In this document: in pieces, positions 27,129 to 35,390 of the stretch | Numbering within the stretch: the first letter of the stretch is position 1 | How the letters are laid out: each line of letters opens with the position of its first letter | Made by a program: the position numbers and the translations under genes | From: Pygmaiobacter massiliensis | GTDB taxonomy: Bacteria; Bacillota; Clostridia; Oscillospirales; Ruminococcaceae | Direction: 5' to 3' | DNA length: 64,000 nt | Assembly: GCF_900199435.1 (NCBI RefSeq) | Contig: NZ_OAML01000003.1 | Location: 124,001-188,000 of the forward strand | Notes under the pieces: model-generated | The model's database searches: none | What the model was told of the DNA's origin: nothing | What the model saw: only the letters and a program-made list of their open reading frames with translations

Positions 27129-28313
27129 ATGAAAAAGAAACGGATGAAGGTCAAACGCTACAAACGCAGCTTTTCCGGTTCTGCAGATCGTCAGAATACG
27201 CTGCGCAAGGTGCTGATGTGGATTGTGGCAGCGCTGGTGCTGTTTGCCCTCGGTTGGCTGCTTGCAAAGCCTGGTCTGGACCTGGCCTCCAAGCTTTGGT
27301 ACCAGCATAAAAACGGCGGAACCACTCCGCCGTCTTCCAGTACATCAGCCCCCAGTGAAGCACAGAGCGGCGCAGTGACCGCTCCTTCTGAAATTACCGA
27401 GCCGGAAACACCATCTGCTGCCACGGGCAAGGGAACTTGGAAGTTTGTTGCGCTTTCTTCCGTCGCAACACCGGAGCAGGCGGCACAGGTGGCGAAACAG
27501 CTTGCAGAAAACGGTGTTTCGGGCGCAGTGCTTACGCTCAAAGATGAAACAGGTAATCTATATTACAATAGTGCAGTGGATGCTGCAAAAAGTGCTATCT
27601 CGCCATCGGCCATTGATGCCGCAGCGGTAGCCAAAGCCTTTACTGAGCAGGGGGTAACACCAATTGCGGCCGTTTGGGCCTTCCGCGATTCGACAATGCC
27701 TTATTTGGATCGTGCAACAGCGGTGAAATATCAAGGCACAGATTATAACTGGCTTGACAATGCCAAAGAGCTTGGCGGTAAGCCCTGGATGAACCCCAAC
27801 AGTGCAGCTGCACAGACCTACCTTAACGAGCTGGTCAAAGAAATCAGCGCGATGGGTTATCAGAAAATTCTGGTGAGCGGGTTGCAGTTCCCAGAAGGGT
27901 ACAGCCTGCAGGCGTGCGATTTTGGAACCTTAAGCGGAAGCAAAGAGCAGTTGCTTGCAAAAGTGGGTACAGACTTGCAAACGGCGGCCGGAGAGGCAGA
28001 AGTTTGGTTTGAATTCCCGCAGGCGGCTGTTTCGGGTGAATCGTTTGCAAGCTATGGCGCATCGCCGGCCGGTTTTGGCCTTGCCAATGTACTGGTACGC
28101 AGCACCAATGTAACCACTGTCAATGAGGCAGGCGAAACGGTAAACACGCTGCCGGATACAGCGGAAGAAACGTTAGAAGGTCTGAAAGCGGCACTTGAAA
28201 AAGGCGGCACAAAACAGGTGGGATTTTATCTTGCTGGCATCTCCGGCAATGAGCTGAGTGCGGCAAACGAAACGGCCAAAGCAGCTGGATACGAAGTGCA
28301 GCTTATCCCGTAA
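27129..28313 (+). CDS. Membrane-anchored DUF4015-like (putative glycoside hydrolase fold) protein
   Basis: 394 aa, ATG 27129, 8 nt after AAGGAGG. Very basic N-terminus (KKKRMKVKRYKR), one membrane helix (about 28-48), a Ser/Thr/Pro linker to about 100, then a barrel-like outer domain. DUF4015 features: FRDSTMPYLDRATAVK (about 180-195), WMNPNSAAAQTYLNELVKEI (about 218-237), and a strand ending LQFP. The family usually has FDYIRFP there, with a likely catalytic Asp; here it is LVSGLQFP, so catalysis is doubtful. Co-transcribed with rnfDEA. The DUF assignment is from motif memory. Confidence 0.65.
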   Translation: MKKKRMKVKRYKRSFSGSADRQNTLRKVLMWIVAALVLFALGWLLAKPGLDLASKLWYQHKNGGTTPPSSSTSAPSEAQSGAVTAPSEITEPETPSAATGKGTWKFVALSSVATPEQAAQVAKQLAENGVSGAVLTLKDETGNLYYNSAVDAAKSAISPSAIDAAAVAKAFTEQGVTPIAAVWAFRDSTMPYLDRATAVKYQGTDYNWLDNAKELGGKPWMNPNSAAAQTYLNELVKEISAMGYQKILVSGLQFPEGYSLQACDFGTLSGSKEQLLAKVGTDLQTAAGEAEVWFEFPQAAVSGESFASYGASPAGFGLANVLVRSTNVTTVNEAGETVNTLPDTAEETLEGLKAALEKGGTKQVGFYLAGISGNELSAANETAKAAGYEVQLIP

Positions 28314-28331
28314 TTCATTCGATAAAAATGC

Positions 28332-28377
28332 AAACGCCTCTGCGGCGGACAGCGCTGTCCCGGCAGAGGCGTTTTTT
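28332..28377 (+). terminator. Intrinsic terminator of the rpe-rnfDEA operon
   Basis: AACGCCTCTGC against GCAGAGGCGTT with an internal small stem, then T6. Confidence 0.9.
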
Positions 28378-28431
28378 GAGCCATGGCAAACGCAAACCTT
28401 GGCAATTACAAAAAACAGGAGACGACTCGCC

Positions 28432-28860
28432 ATGTACGTACGCGCCATAACCGAAGAAGATTTGCCCGCCCTCTATGAGCTTTGCGCTGCAGCGTCCGGC
28501 ACCGCCATGCCTCAGCAACTGTTTGCAGGGGTTCTCCGGGCGGTACTTTCGGATAAGCGTCGCCGGGTGGTCATTGCATTTGAAGGTGAGCGCGCGGTGG
28601 GATACGGCGACTTACAGGTGGAGCTGCTGCTTTCGAGCTGCACCTTTGCCGGGCTTTTGCAGGAGCTTTACGTAGAGGAAGCGGTGCGAGGCAAAAATAT
28701 CGGGACAGGAATGCTGATTGCACTTTCCGGCCAGGCGAAAACACTTGGTTGTACTGAAATGCGGGCAAATACTTCTCGCGTTAATTTAAAGGCACAAAGC
28801 TTTTTGGAACGACATGGATTTGTAAAGATGCAGCATCTTTTTTCAAAGCCGCTGAAATAA
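28432..28860 (+). CDS. GNAT-family N-acetyltransferase
   Basis: 142 aa. ATG 28432 with AGGAG upstream begins MYVRAITEEDLPAL, the usual GNAT first strand and helix; a longer ORF upstream has no start signal. The acetyl-CoA loop is RGKNIGTGM (about 87-95), preceded by LQELYVEEAVRG. A late-domain segment MRANTSRVNLKAQSFLERHGF fits the family C-terminus. Substrate unknown. Single-gene unit between two terminators. Confidence 0.85.
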   Translation: MYVRAITEEDLPALYELCAAASGTAMPQQLFAGVLRAVLSDKRRRVVIAFEGERAVGYGDLQVELLLSSCTFAGLLQELYVEEAVRGKNIGTGMLIALSGQAKTLGCTEMRANTSRVNLKAQSFLERHGFVKMQHLFSKPLK

Positions 28861-28896
28861 AAAGAAGGCTGGTCTATACCAGATTAATTGAAACAG

Positions 28897-28927
28897 AAAA
28901 GGGCATCGGTAAAACCGATGCCCTTTG
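28897..28927. terminator. Bidirectional terminator between convergent genes
   Basis: AAAGGGCATCGG and CCGATGCCCTTT form a 12-bp stem with T-rich sequence on both sides, serving the acetyltransferase gene (+) and the DUF4177 gene (-). Confidence 0.85.
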
Positions 28928-28967
28928 ATTTTCCCCAAAGTTTATCTGTGTTTAGATTAGTGGGCGG

Positions 28968-29180
28968 CTACTCCGCTACTCTTTCAAAAATAATTTGGTA
29001 GCCGGTAGCGGCATACATGCCCATTTTCTCATTGAATGGCGCTACAACCTGGTTTAACCGCCAGCCGTTTTCTGCTTCTTGCAGAATGATTTTTTTGCAC
29101 TCATCGAAAGCATCTCCGCCCTTCGTCTTTAATCCGCTTTTTACTGTAACCTCAACAAATTTGTATTCATATTTTTTCAT
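28968..29180 (-). CDS. Small DUF4177-like protein
   Basis: 70 aa, start ATG at 29180 with GAGGAA upstream. The protein begins MKKYEYKFVEV and contains ILQEAENGWRLNQVVAPFN, the pattern of DUF4177 proteins (a small beta-alpha fold: tyrosine-rich first strand, then GW after a helix). No signal peptide. Function unknown. Monocistronic between two terminators; the longer upstream ORF runs through the neighbouring terminator and is not real. Confidence 0.75.
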   Translation of the reverse strand: MKKYEYKFVEVTVKSGLKTKGGDAFDECKKIILQEAENGWRLNQVVAPFNEKMGMYAATGYQIIFERVAE

Positions 29181-29324
29181 CAGTATTTCCTCATTTCTCG
29201 TCTTTCTGCTAATATCAAAGAAGATAATTGGACATAGTTTATGGTCTTTAAAACCAGTGTGTATGCGCAGGGCCAAAACTCCATGGGCTGGTAAAAATCT
29301 CTCAAAAATTAATTGTTCAATATA

Positions 29325-29358
29325 AAAAACCTCGCCTAATATATAATCTGGCGAGGTT
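29325..29358. terminator. Terminator after the MFS gene (bidirectional)
   Basis: AAAACCTCGCC (29325-29335) pairs with GGCGAGGTTTT (29348-29358); T runs on both strands. Confidence 0.85.
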
Positions 29359-29408
29359 TTCTTTTTTGATAAAAGGCTATTGCACAAAATGTGCTGGAGC
29401 ATTAGTCG

Positions 29409-30698
29409 TTAGTCATCCACGTCAAGGGCTTCGATGCCTTTCTTTGCTTCAGGGCGGCTGTCACCGTGGTGGACAAAGAGCATCGTGACGAAGCTGGCAA
29501 GCACAAACAGCGCGCCGTAGGGGAAGAGATACTCATAGCCGAGGAACTGCATTACAGCACCCGAAAGGATCGGTGTGATAATTTGTGCCGTCATCGAGAA
29601 AGTGTAATAGTAGCCGGTGTATTTGCCAACGTCGGCACCGCGGCTCATTTCAACCACCATCGGGTAGCTGTTTACATTGATGAAAGCCCAGCCTATGCCG
29701 GCAAGAGAGAAGAACAAGAAAATAAGCCCGGAGAAGCTGGTGAAGATAGCACCGGCGCCAAACGCAACACCCAGCATGGCAACACCGATGAGAATCGTTC
29801 TTTTGCGGCCGATTTTGCTGGCGATAATGCCGACAGGAATATAGGTAACAATAGCAGCAGCCTGTGCAATCATCAACACCAGGGCGTAATCGCCGCCCTG
29901 CATGCCCCAGCGAAAGGAGGCGTACTTGCTAAATGCGGTGGTAACTGCATTGTAACCCATAAACCACAGAAAGACGCTGGCGAGGATAAAGCAAAGCGAG
30001 CGGAATACGTCTTTTGGCATTTTTTCGCTCGCGGCACCGTCTGCCTCGTTGACGATTTCTTCCTCAACACCCATTGCGCGGCTTTCTTCTTCCATCAGCG
30101 CAACAGTTTTGGGCTCGTTGATTTTAAAGAACAGATAGGCAACACAGAGGACCATAATTGCGATGGTTAGCGCAAAGAGGGGGATATAATCGGGATGATC
30201 GGTTTTGGGCACCATCAGCTTGATGGCAAGCAACATAATAATGCCGCCAACGGCACCCATCAGGTTAATAATCGCGTTTGCCTTACTGCGCAGCGGCTTC
30301 GGGGTAACGTCCGGCATTAAAGCAACCGCGGGGCTGCGGTAAGTAGCCATTGCCACCAGCACAAGGCCGAGGCCAATGATGAAGAGCGGTAGGTTATTGA
30401 AATGGTCGCCCAGCGGGATTAACAGCATCGCGGTAGAGGCAAGCAAGGTGCCGATAACGATAAACGGCATTCTGCGTCCCCAGCGGGTGCTCGTTTTGTC
30501 TGACAAAGTGCCAAACAGAGGAAGCATGAACAGCGCAAGCACATTGTCCATCGCCATGACTACACCGGCAGCCGTATCGCTGACCCCGAATGTGTTTTTC
30601 AAGATCAGTGGCACAATGCCGTCGTAAACCTGCCAAAAAGCGCAGATCGACATAAACGCCAGACCGACCGTGACGGTGCGTTTGTTATTCAGTTTCAT
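29409..30698 (-). CDS. MFS transporter, SLC45/sugar-cation symporter-like
   Basis: 429 aa, start ATG at 30698 after AAAGGAG. Twelve membrane helices. The helix 2-3 loop reads GTLSDKTSTRWGRRMPF (about 69-85), typical of sugar-transporting MFS proteins of the SLC45/GPH-like groups. A soluble central loop lies at about 205-235 (EEESRAMGVEEE). The substrate is probably a disaccharide or glycoside, by family only. Own promoter at 30758-30786 and own terminator. Confidence 0.85.
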   Translation of the reverse strand: MKLNNKRTVTVGLAFMSICAFWQVYDGIVPLILKNTFGVSDTAAGVVMAMDNVLALFMLPLFGTLSDKTSTRWGRRMPFIVIGTLLASTAMLLIPLGDHFNNLPLFIIGLGLVLVAMATYRSPAVALMPDVTPKPLRSKANAIINLMGAVGGIIMLLAIKLMVPKTDHPDYIPLFALTIAIMVLCVAYLFFKINEPKTVALMEEESRAMGVEEEIVNEADGAASEKMPKDVFRSLCFILASVFLWFMGYNAVTTAFSKYASFRWGMQGGDYALVLMIAQAAAIVTYIPVGIIASKIGRKRTILIGVAMLGVAFGAGAIFTSFSGLIFLFFSLAGIGWAFINVNSYPMVVEMSRGADVGKYTGYYYTFSMTAQIITPILSGAVMQFLGYEYLFPYGALFVLASFVTMLFVHHGDSRPEAKKGIEALDVDD

Positions 30699-30757
30699 AA
30701 AGAGACTCCTTTCCCGCTGGGCGGGGTGTTTCAAGTGCGATATACGCGCTCTTATTT

Positions 30758-30786
30758 ATTGTAACATTCCCGCAGGGCTAGAGCAA
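30758..30786 (-). promoter_or_regulatory. Promoter of the MFS gene
   Basis: On the minus strand TTGCTC (30781-30786), 17 bp, TACAAT (30758-30763). Start near 30751. Confidence 0.7.
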
Positions 30787-31070
30787 TTGGAAAAGAACTG
30801 AAAAAAGAAGGAAGTTTGCACAAAAAGCAGTAAGCATTTGCAGGCCAGCGCCCTAGATGCCCTCTAATAATATGTAAGTGCTCAACCTGTCAAGAAGAGG
30901 GAAGGATTACCAGATAAAACAAAATTTTGAGGATTTTGGGCAAAAAGCCGAAAAGATTAAAGATTTCTTTGCTTTCTATTCTTACGAGCGGGGTTTCACA
31001 CCCAAAATGAAATCTTTTTAAAGAAGAAAAGGCAAGTTTTGTTATATTCGATATTTTATAAACAGAAGAG

Positions 31071-31098
31071 TTGAACTCTGCTGTTTTTATGATATAAT
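31071..31098 (+). promoter_or_regulatory. Promoter of gcdDCB with a long leader
   Basis: TTGAAC (31071-31076), 16 bp, TATAAT (31093-31098) with extended -10 TGA. Start near 31105, so the leader to gcdD is about 250 nt. In it TGCACAAA (31142-31149) and TTTGTGCA (31163-31170) form an 8-bp stem, and CGCGC (31183) may pair with GCGCG (31217-31221), which is followed by five T: a weak attenuator-like shape. The stretch 30787-31070 shows no gene or clear site. Confidence 0.75.
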
Positions 31099-31356
31099 GA
31101 AGGCAAATTCAGTATTTATTTCGGCCTCTAAATAGCCATGCTGCACAAAATAAATTGTGTGGTTTGTGCAAACTGCTCAAGTCGCGCGGAAGAGATCTCA
31201 AAAAAGACCCCTGTCGGCGCGTTTTTCTTGCTTTAACACGAAAAAAATTCAAAATTTTTATTTTTTTTACATAAAGCATGGCAGAGGTGAGGACAAAGCA
31301 TTAGTGGAATGCTTTCCGCAATACGGAATGGATGAATACTATAAGGAGGTGCTTTT

Positions 31357-31659
31357 ATGTGGAAGGAAACAACAATGAGCTTGGGTCAGTCGCTGGTCAT
31401 TTCAGGCATGGGAATACTGATCGTCGTCGCCGCGCTGGCTCTGCTTGCAATTGCCATCATCGTTCTGTCTAAAATCGTAGGTGTTTTGACAGGCGGCGAG
31501 AAAAAAGCGGCTGCAGCCCCTGCACCCGCAGCGGCTCCGGCTGCTCCGGTGAACAATCTTGATGAGGAGGCTTATGCCGTTCTCATTGCAGCGGTCAGCG
31601 AGGAAACTCATATGCCGCTCACATCTTTCCAGATCACAGAGATCAAAGAGATCGGTTGA
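31357..31659 (+). CDS. gcdD: Glutaconyl-CoA decarboxylase delta subunit (OadG-like)
   Basis: 100 aa, ATG 31357 behind AAGGAGG. One N-terminal membrane helix (about 14-43), an Ala/Pro linker (about 50-64), and a short conserved C-terminus (EEAYAVLIAAVSEET at about 70). This is the small assembly subunit of the Na+-pumping decarboxylase, as OadG is for oxaloacetate decarboxylase. First gene of gcdD-gcdC-gcdB. Confidence 0.85.
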   Translation: MWKETTMSLGQSLVISGMGILIVVAALALLAIAIIVLSKIVGVLTGGEKKAAAAPAPAAAPAAPVNNLDEEAYAVLIAAVSEETHMPLTSFQITEIKEIG

Positions 31660-31724
31660 TTGGAACACAAAAATCCAGAGCGAATTAACAATTAAAATTA
31701 CATTAATTTTAAGGAGAATGAATC

Positions 31725-32144
31725 ATGAAATACGTTGCAACTCTGAATGGTAAAAAATACGAAGTCGAAATCGAGAAGGTTAGCGGCGGCTACCAGTCCT
31801 TCACCCGCGGTGCAGCAGCACCCGTTGCTCCGGCTCCCGTAGCAGCACCCGCTCCCGTAGCAGCACCCGCTCCCGTGGCAGCTCCGGCTCCCGCAGCAGC
31901 ACCCGCTCCCGCAGCAGCACCCGCAGCAGGCGCAACCACCGTTAACAGCCCGATGCCCGGCAACATCCTCGATGTTAAAGTTGCAGCAGGCACTGCAGTA
32001 AAAGCTGGCCAGGTTCTGGTTGTCCTCGAAGCAATGAAAATGGAAAACGAAATCGTTGCTCCGGTTGACGGCACTGTTGATTCCGTGAACGTCAAAAAAG
32101 GCGACATCGTTGAAACCGACGCTGTCCTCGTTGTGCTGAAATAA
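31725..32144 (+). CDS. gcdC: Glutaconyl-CoA decarboxylase biotin carrier subunit
   Basis: 139 aa, ATG 31725 with AAGGAG. Short N-terminal segment (1-28), a flexible Ala-Pro arm (about 31-68), then a biotinyl domain with EAMKMEN, biotin on Lys105. The arm lets biotin swing between the alpha subunit (carboxyl transfer from glutaconyl-CoA) and the membrane beta subunit (decarboxylation coupled to Na+ export). 15 bp before gcdB. Confidence 0.95.
   Translation: MKYVATLNGKKYEVEIEKVSGGYQSFTRGAAAPVAPAPVAAPAPVAAPAPVAAPAPAAAPAPAAAPAAGATTVNSPMPGNILDVKVAAGTAVKAGQVLVVLEAMKMENEIVAPVDGTVDSVNVKKGDIVETDAVLVVLK
31833..31922 (+). repeat. Five 18-nt direct repeats coding the Ala-Pro arm of gcdC
   Basis: Units start at 31833, 31851, 31869, 31887 and 31905, each a variant of GCTCCCGTAGCAGCACCC, coding APVAAP or APAAAP. 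Two pairs of units are nearly identical, so arm length can change by slippage or recombination. Confidence 0.9.
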
Positions 32145-32159
32145 GGAGGATAAATCAAC

Positions 32160-33311
32160 ATGAGCTTTTCTGCTATTCTGTCTCAGATCGCGGCCGAATC
32201 CGGTTTTGCCGCGCTGGCGACGAACTGGCAGAGCGGTGTGATGATCCTGATTTCTTTTGTTCTTATCTATCTCGCAATTGTAAAGAAATTTGAGCCGCTC
32301 CTGCTTTTACCGATCGCTTTCGGTATGTTCCTCGCCAACCTGCCGATGTCCGGCGTTTTCTCTTACTTCTACGAAATCGAGCATTGGTACGATGCGGGCG
32401 TTATCGGCGTCATGTATGCCGGTGTTAAATCCAGCCTCTTCCCCTGCTTGATGTTCCTCGCAGTCGGCGCTATGACCGACTTTGGCCCCCTGATGGCAAA
32501 CCCGATCAGCTTGCTGCTCGGCGCTGCTGCACAGCTTGGTATCTACTGCGCATTTATCTTCGCAAATGCTACCGGCATGTTCACCCCGCAGCAGGCAGCT
32601 GCTATCGGCATCATCGGCGGTGCAGACGGCCCGACCGCTATCTATGTTGCGAACAACCTGGCTCCTGAGCTAGTCGCACCTATCGCGGTCGCCGCGTATT
32701 CGTACATGGCGCTGATTCCGATGATTCAGCCCCCCATCATGCGTGCCCTTACCACTAAAAAAGAGCGCGTCATCAAAATGGCACAGCTTCGCAAGGTTTC
32801 CAAAACTGAAAAAGTTATCTTCCCGGTTTTCGTTGCAGCTTTCTGCAGCCTCCTGCTTCCTTCCGTTGCTCCGCTGCTCGGTATGCTGATGCTCGGCAAC
32901 CTGATGCGCGAGTGTGGCGTTGTTGAGCGTCTGTCCGATACCGCACAGAATGCACTCTGCAACATCATCACCATCATGCTTGGCCTCTCTGTCGGTGCTA
33001 CCGCACAGGGCGCCATCTTCTTGAAACCTCAGACCCTCGCGATCATCGCAATGGGCCTTGCCGCATTCTGCTTCTCCACCGTTGGTGGCCTGCTGCTCGG
33101 CAAAGTGCTCTGCATTGTCACCAAGGGTAAAATCAACCCGCTTATCGGTTCCGCAGGTGTTTCCGCAGTTCCGATGGCAGCCCGCGTTGCTCAGCTTGAG
33201 GGCGCAAAAGCTAACCCCACCAACTTCCTGCTCATGCACGCTATGGGCCCGAACGTTGCAGGTGTTATCGGCTCCGCAGTTGCGGCAGGTTTCTTCCTGA
33301 CCGTATTCTAA
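32160..33311 (+). CDS. gcdB: Glutaconyl-CoA decarboxylase beta subunit (Na+ pump, OadB family)
   Basis: 383 aa, ATG 32160 behind AAGGAGG. Polytopic membrane protein. [10 protein letters not shown] at 153-162 holds Asp156, matching the Na+-binding Asp of OadB; a second conserved region is [15 protein letters not shown] (about 325-339). It uses decarboxylation of carboxybiotin to expel Na+. Third gene of the gcdDCB group; a stem-loop and a new promoter follow before gctA. Confidence 0.96.
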   Translation: MSFSAILSQIAAESGFAALATNWQSGVMILISFVLIYLAIVKKFEPLLLLPIAFGMFLANLPMSGVFSYFYEIEHWYDAGVIGVMYAGVKSSLFPCLMFLAVGAMTDFGPLMANPISLLLGAAAQLGIYCAFIFANATGMFTPQQAAAIGIIGGADGPTAIYVANNLAPELVAPIAVAAYSYMALIPMIQPPIMRALTTKKERVIKMAQLRKVSKTEKVIFPVFVAAFCSLLLPSVAPLLGMLMLGNLMRECGVVERLSDTAQNALCNIITIMLGLSVGATAQGAIFLKPQTLAIIAMGLAAFCFSTVGGLLLGKVLCIVTKGKINPLIGSAGVSAVPMAARVAQLEGAKANPTNFLLMHAMGPNVAGVIGSAVAAGFFLTVF

Positions 33312-33346
33312 TGAGCTACCCGCAGTAACTATACAAAAGAGAAACA

Positions 33347-33391
33347 CACACCTGAGCTGCCTAGGCGTATTTAACCTACAGCTTGGGTGTG
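33347..33391 (+). other. 13-bp stem-loop between gcdB and gctA
   Basis: 33347-33359 pairs with 33379-33391 (13 bp including two G-T pairs). No T run follows, so it is more likely an mRNA 3' barrier or processing site than a strong terminator. Confidence 0.55.
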
Positions 33392-33481
33392 AGTTTCAAT
33401 AAAAAGTATGGTCCGCAAAAACAGTTTCATGCACAGAAGCGACTTATTGCAGATATATTTGCTGCAAAGCTTTTTTGCCCG

Positions 33482-33510
33482 TTGCTTCATAAAATTGTTT
33501 CCCTTATAAA
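33482..33510 (+). promoter_or_regulatory. Possible promoter of gctA
   Basis: TTGCTT (33482-33487), 17 bp, TATAAA (33505-33510), just upstream of the gctA ribosome binding site (33525-33531). A moderate match only. Confidence 0.45.
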
Positions 33511-33539
33511 TTTGAAAATTATTTTAGGAGGTTTTCATT

Positions 33540-34496
33540 TTGTCTGAGTCTAAAGTAATGTCTCTGCATGATGCCGTTGCAAAATATGTGCACAACGGCG
33601 ACCACATCTGCCTTGGCGGTTTTACCACCAACAGAAAGCCCTATGCGGCTGTTCGTGAGATCCTGCGTCAGGGTCAGGGCGAGTTCATTGTCGAAGCTGG
33701 CCCTGCTGGCGGCGACTGGGACATGCTGATCGGCGAAAAGCGCGTTAAAGCTTACATCAACTGCTACACTGCTGACTCCGGTGTCACCAACGTTTCCCGC
33801 CGCTATCGTGCAGCTTACGAGGCCGGCGAGCTGACCTTGGAAGACTACTCTCAGGACGCACTGATGATGATGCTGCATGCAGCTTCTCTCGGTCTGCCGT
33901 TCCTGCCGGTTCGTCTGATGATGGGCTCCTCCCTCGTGGACGAGTGGGGCATCAGCAAAGAGACCCGCGAGACCATCGACAAACTTCCCAACGATAAATT
34001 CGTGTACATTGACAACCCCTTCAACCCGGGCGAGAAAGTTGTCGCACTGCCGGTTCCGCAGCTCGACACCGCGATCATCCACGTGCAGAAAGCTTCTCCG
34101 GACGGCACCTGCCAGATTGAAGGCGACGAGTTCCACGACGTTGACATCGCTGTTGCAGCGAAAAACGTAATCGTAACCTGCGAAGAGCTGGTTTCCAACG
34201 AAGAGATCCGTCATGATCCTTCCACCAACTCTATTGCTCCGTTCTGCGTTGCAGCTGTCTGCCACGTTCCCTATGGTGCATGGCCTGCACAGTGCTACAA
34301 CTACTACGACTACGACAACGCAATGCTCAAAGAGTACGGCGAGGCAAGCAAAACTGAAGAAAACTTCAAAGCATTCCTCGACAAATACGTCTACGGCGTT
34401 AAAGATCACTACGAGCTGCTCAACATCGTTGGCGCATCTCGCCTGGTCAAGCTGAAGAACGTGCCCGGGTTTGGCTATGCCACCCAGGTGAAATAA
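33540..34496 (+). CDS. gctA: Glutaconate CoA-transferase subunit A
   Basis: 318 aa, TTG start at 33540, 8 nt after TAGGAGG; no closer ATG fits. Class I CoA-transferase alpha chain with the glycine-rich GGFTTNRKPYAAVREI (about 23-38) and EAGPAGGDWDMLIGE. With GctB it moves CoA from acetyl-CoA (or glutaconyl-CoA) to (R)-2-hydroxyglutarate. 20 bp before gctB. Length agrees with the Acidaminococcus enzyme. Confidence 0.96.
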   Translation: MSESKVMSLHDAVAKYVHNGDHICLGGFTTNRKPYAAVREILRQGQGEFIVEAGPAGGDWDMLIGEKRVKAYINCYTADSGVTNVSRRYRAAYEAGELTLEDYSQDALMMMLHAASLGLPFLPVRLMMGSSLVDEWGISKETRETIDKLPNDKFVYIDNPFNPGEKVVALPVPQLDTAIIHVQKASPDGTCQIEGDEFHDVDIAVAAKNVIVTCEELVSNEEIRHDPSTNSIAPFCVAAVCHVPYGAWPAQCYNYYDYDNAMLKEYGEASKTEENFKAFLDKYVYGVKDHYELLNIVGASRLVKLKNVPGFGYATQVK

Positions 34497-34516
34497 GGAG
34501 AAGGAGGGTAAACACA

Positions 34517-35317
34517 ATGGCAAACTATAAGAATTACACCAACAAAGAAATGCAGGCTGTCGCGATTGCTCAGCTGATCCAGAACGGCCAGATTGTTATT
34601 GTCGGCACCGGTCTTCCCCTGATCGGCGCTTCTCTGGCAAAACGCGTGTTCGCACCGGAGTGCCAGCTGATCGTCGAGAGCGGTCTGATGGACTGCTCCC
34701 CCATCGAGGTTCCCCGTTCTGTCGGTGACAACCGCTTCATGGCTCACTGCGCAGTACAGTGGCCGAACGTTCGCTTCATCGGCTTTGAGGCAAACGAGTG
34801 GTTGCACAACAACGAGCGTCTCATCGCTTTCATCGGCGGTGCTCAGATCGATCCGTACGGCAACGTGAACTCCACCTCCATCGGTGACTACCACCACCCG
34901 AAAACCCGCTTCACGGGTTCCGGCGGTGCTAACGGCATTGCAACCTTTGCAAACACCGTTATCATGATGCAGCACGAGAAACGTCGTTTCATCGACCACA
35001 TCGACTACGTCACCAGCCCCGGCTACATCGATGGCCCGGACGGCCGTGCCAAAAAAGGCCTGCCGACCAACCGTGGTCCTCAGATGGTCGTTACCGACCT
35101 CGGCATCATGAAATTTGATGAAGAGACCAAACGTATGTACCTGTATGCATACTATCCGACTTCTTCCCCCGAAATGGTCAAAGAGAACACCGGTTTCGAT
35201 ATCGATGTTTCCAAAGCAATTCAGCTGGAGGCTCCCTCTGAGGAAGTTATCCGCATGATTCGCGAAGAGATTGATCCGGGCCAGGCATTTATTAAAGTGC
35301 CGGTTGAAGAGAAATAA
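34517..35317 (+). CDS. gctB: Glutaconate CoA-transferase subunit B
   Basis: 266 aa, ATG 34517. The catalytic glutamate that forms the CoA thioester is Glu54 in LIVESGLMDC, the same number as in Acidaminococcus. GSGGANGIATFANTVI (about 135-150) is the usual beta-chain loop. Works as a heterodimer or octamer with GctA. A hairpin follows before gcdA. Confidence 0.96.
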   Translation: MANYKNYTNKEMQAVAIAQLIQNGQIVIVGTGLPLIGASLAKRVFAPECQLIVESGLMDCSPIEVPRSVGDNRFMAHCAVQWPNVRFIGFEANEWLHNNERLIAFIGGAQIDPYGNVNSTSIGDYHHPKTRFTGSGGANGIATFANTVIMMQHEKRRFIDHIDYVTSPGYIDGPDGRAKKGLPTNRGPQMVVTDLGIMKFDEETKRMYLYAYYPTSSPEMVKENTGFDIDVSKAIQLEAPSEEVIRMIREEIDPGQAFIKVPVEEK

Positions 35318-35333
35318 TAGCATATAAGGCAGG

Positions 35334-35361
35334 GTCCGCCCGGACAATGCTCCGGACGGAC
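35334..35361 (+). other. Stem-loop between gctB and gcdA
   Basis: 35334-35344 pairs with 35351-35361 (11 positions, one mismatch), loop of 6. No T run. One of several intercistronic hairpins in this pathway. Confidence 0.55.
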
Positions 35362-35390
35362 TTTGCACTTTATCAAAAGGAGAAACGCAA

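Noticed and set aside
31157-31378. 73-codon frame upstream of gcdD
   Set aside because: No ribosome site, low-complexity Phe/Lys-rich start, and it runs into gcdD in another frame; the region is the gcd leader.
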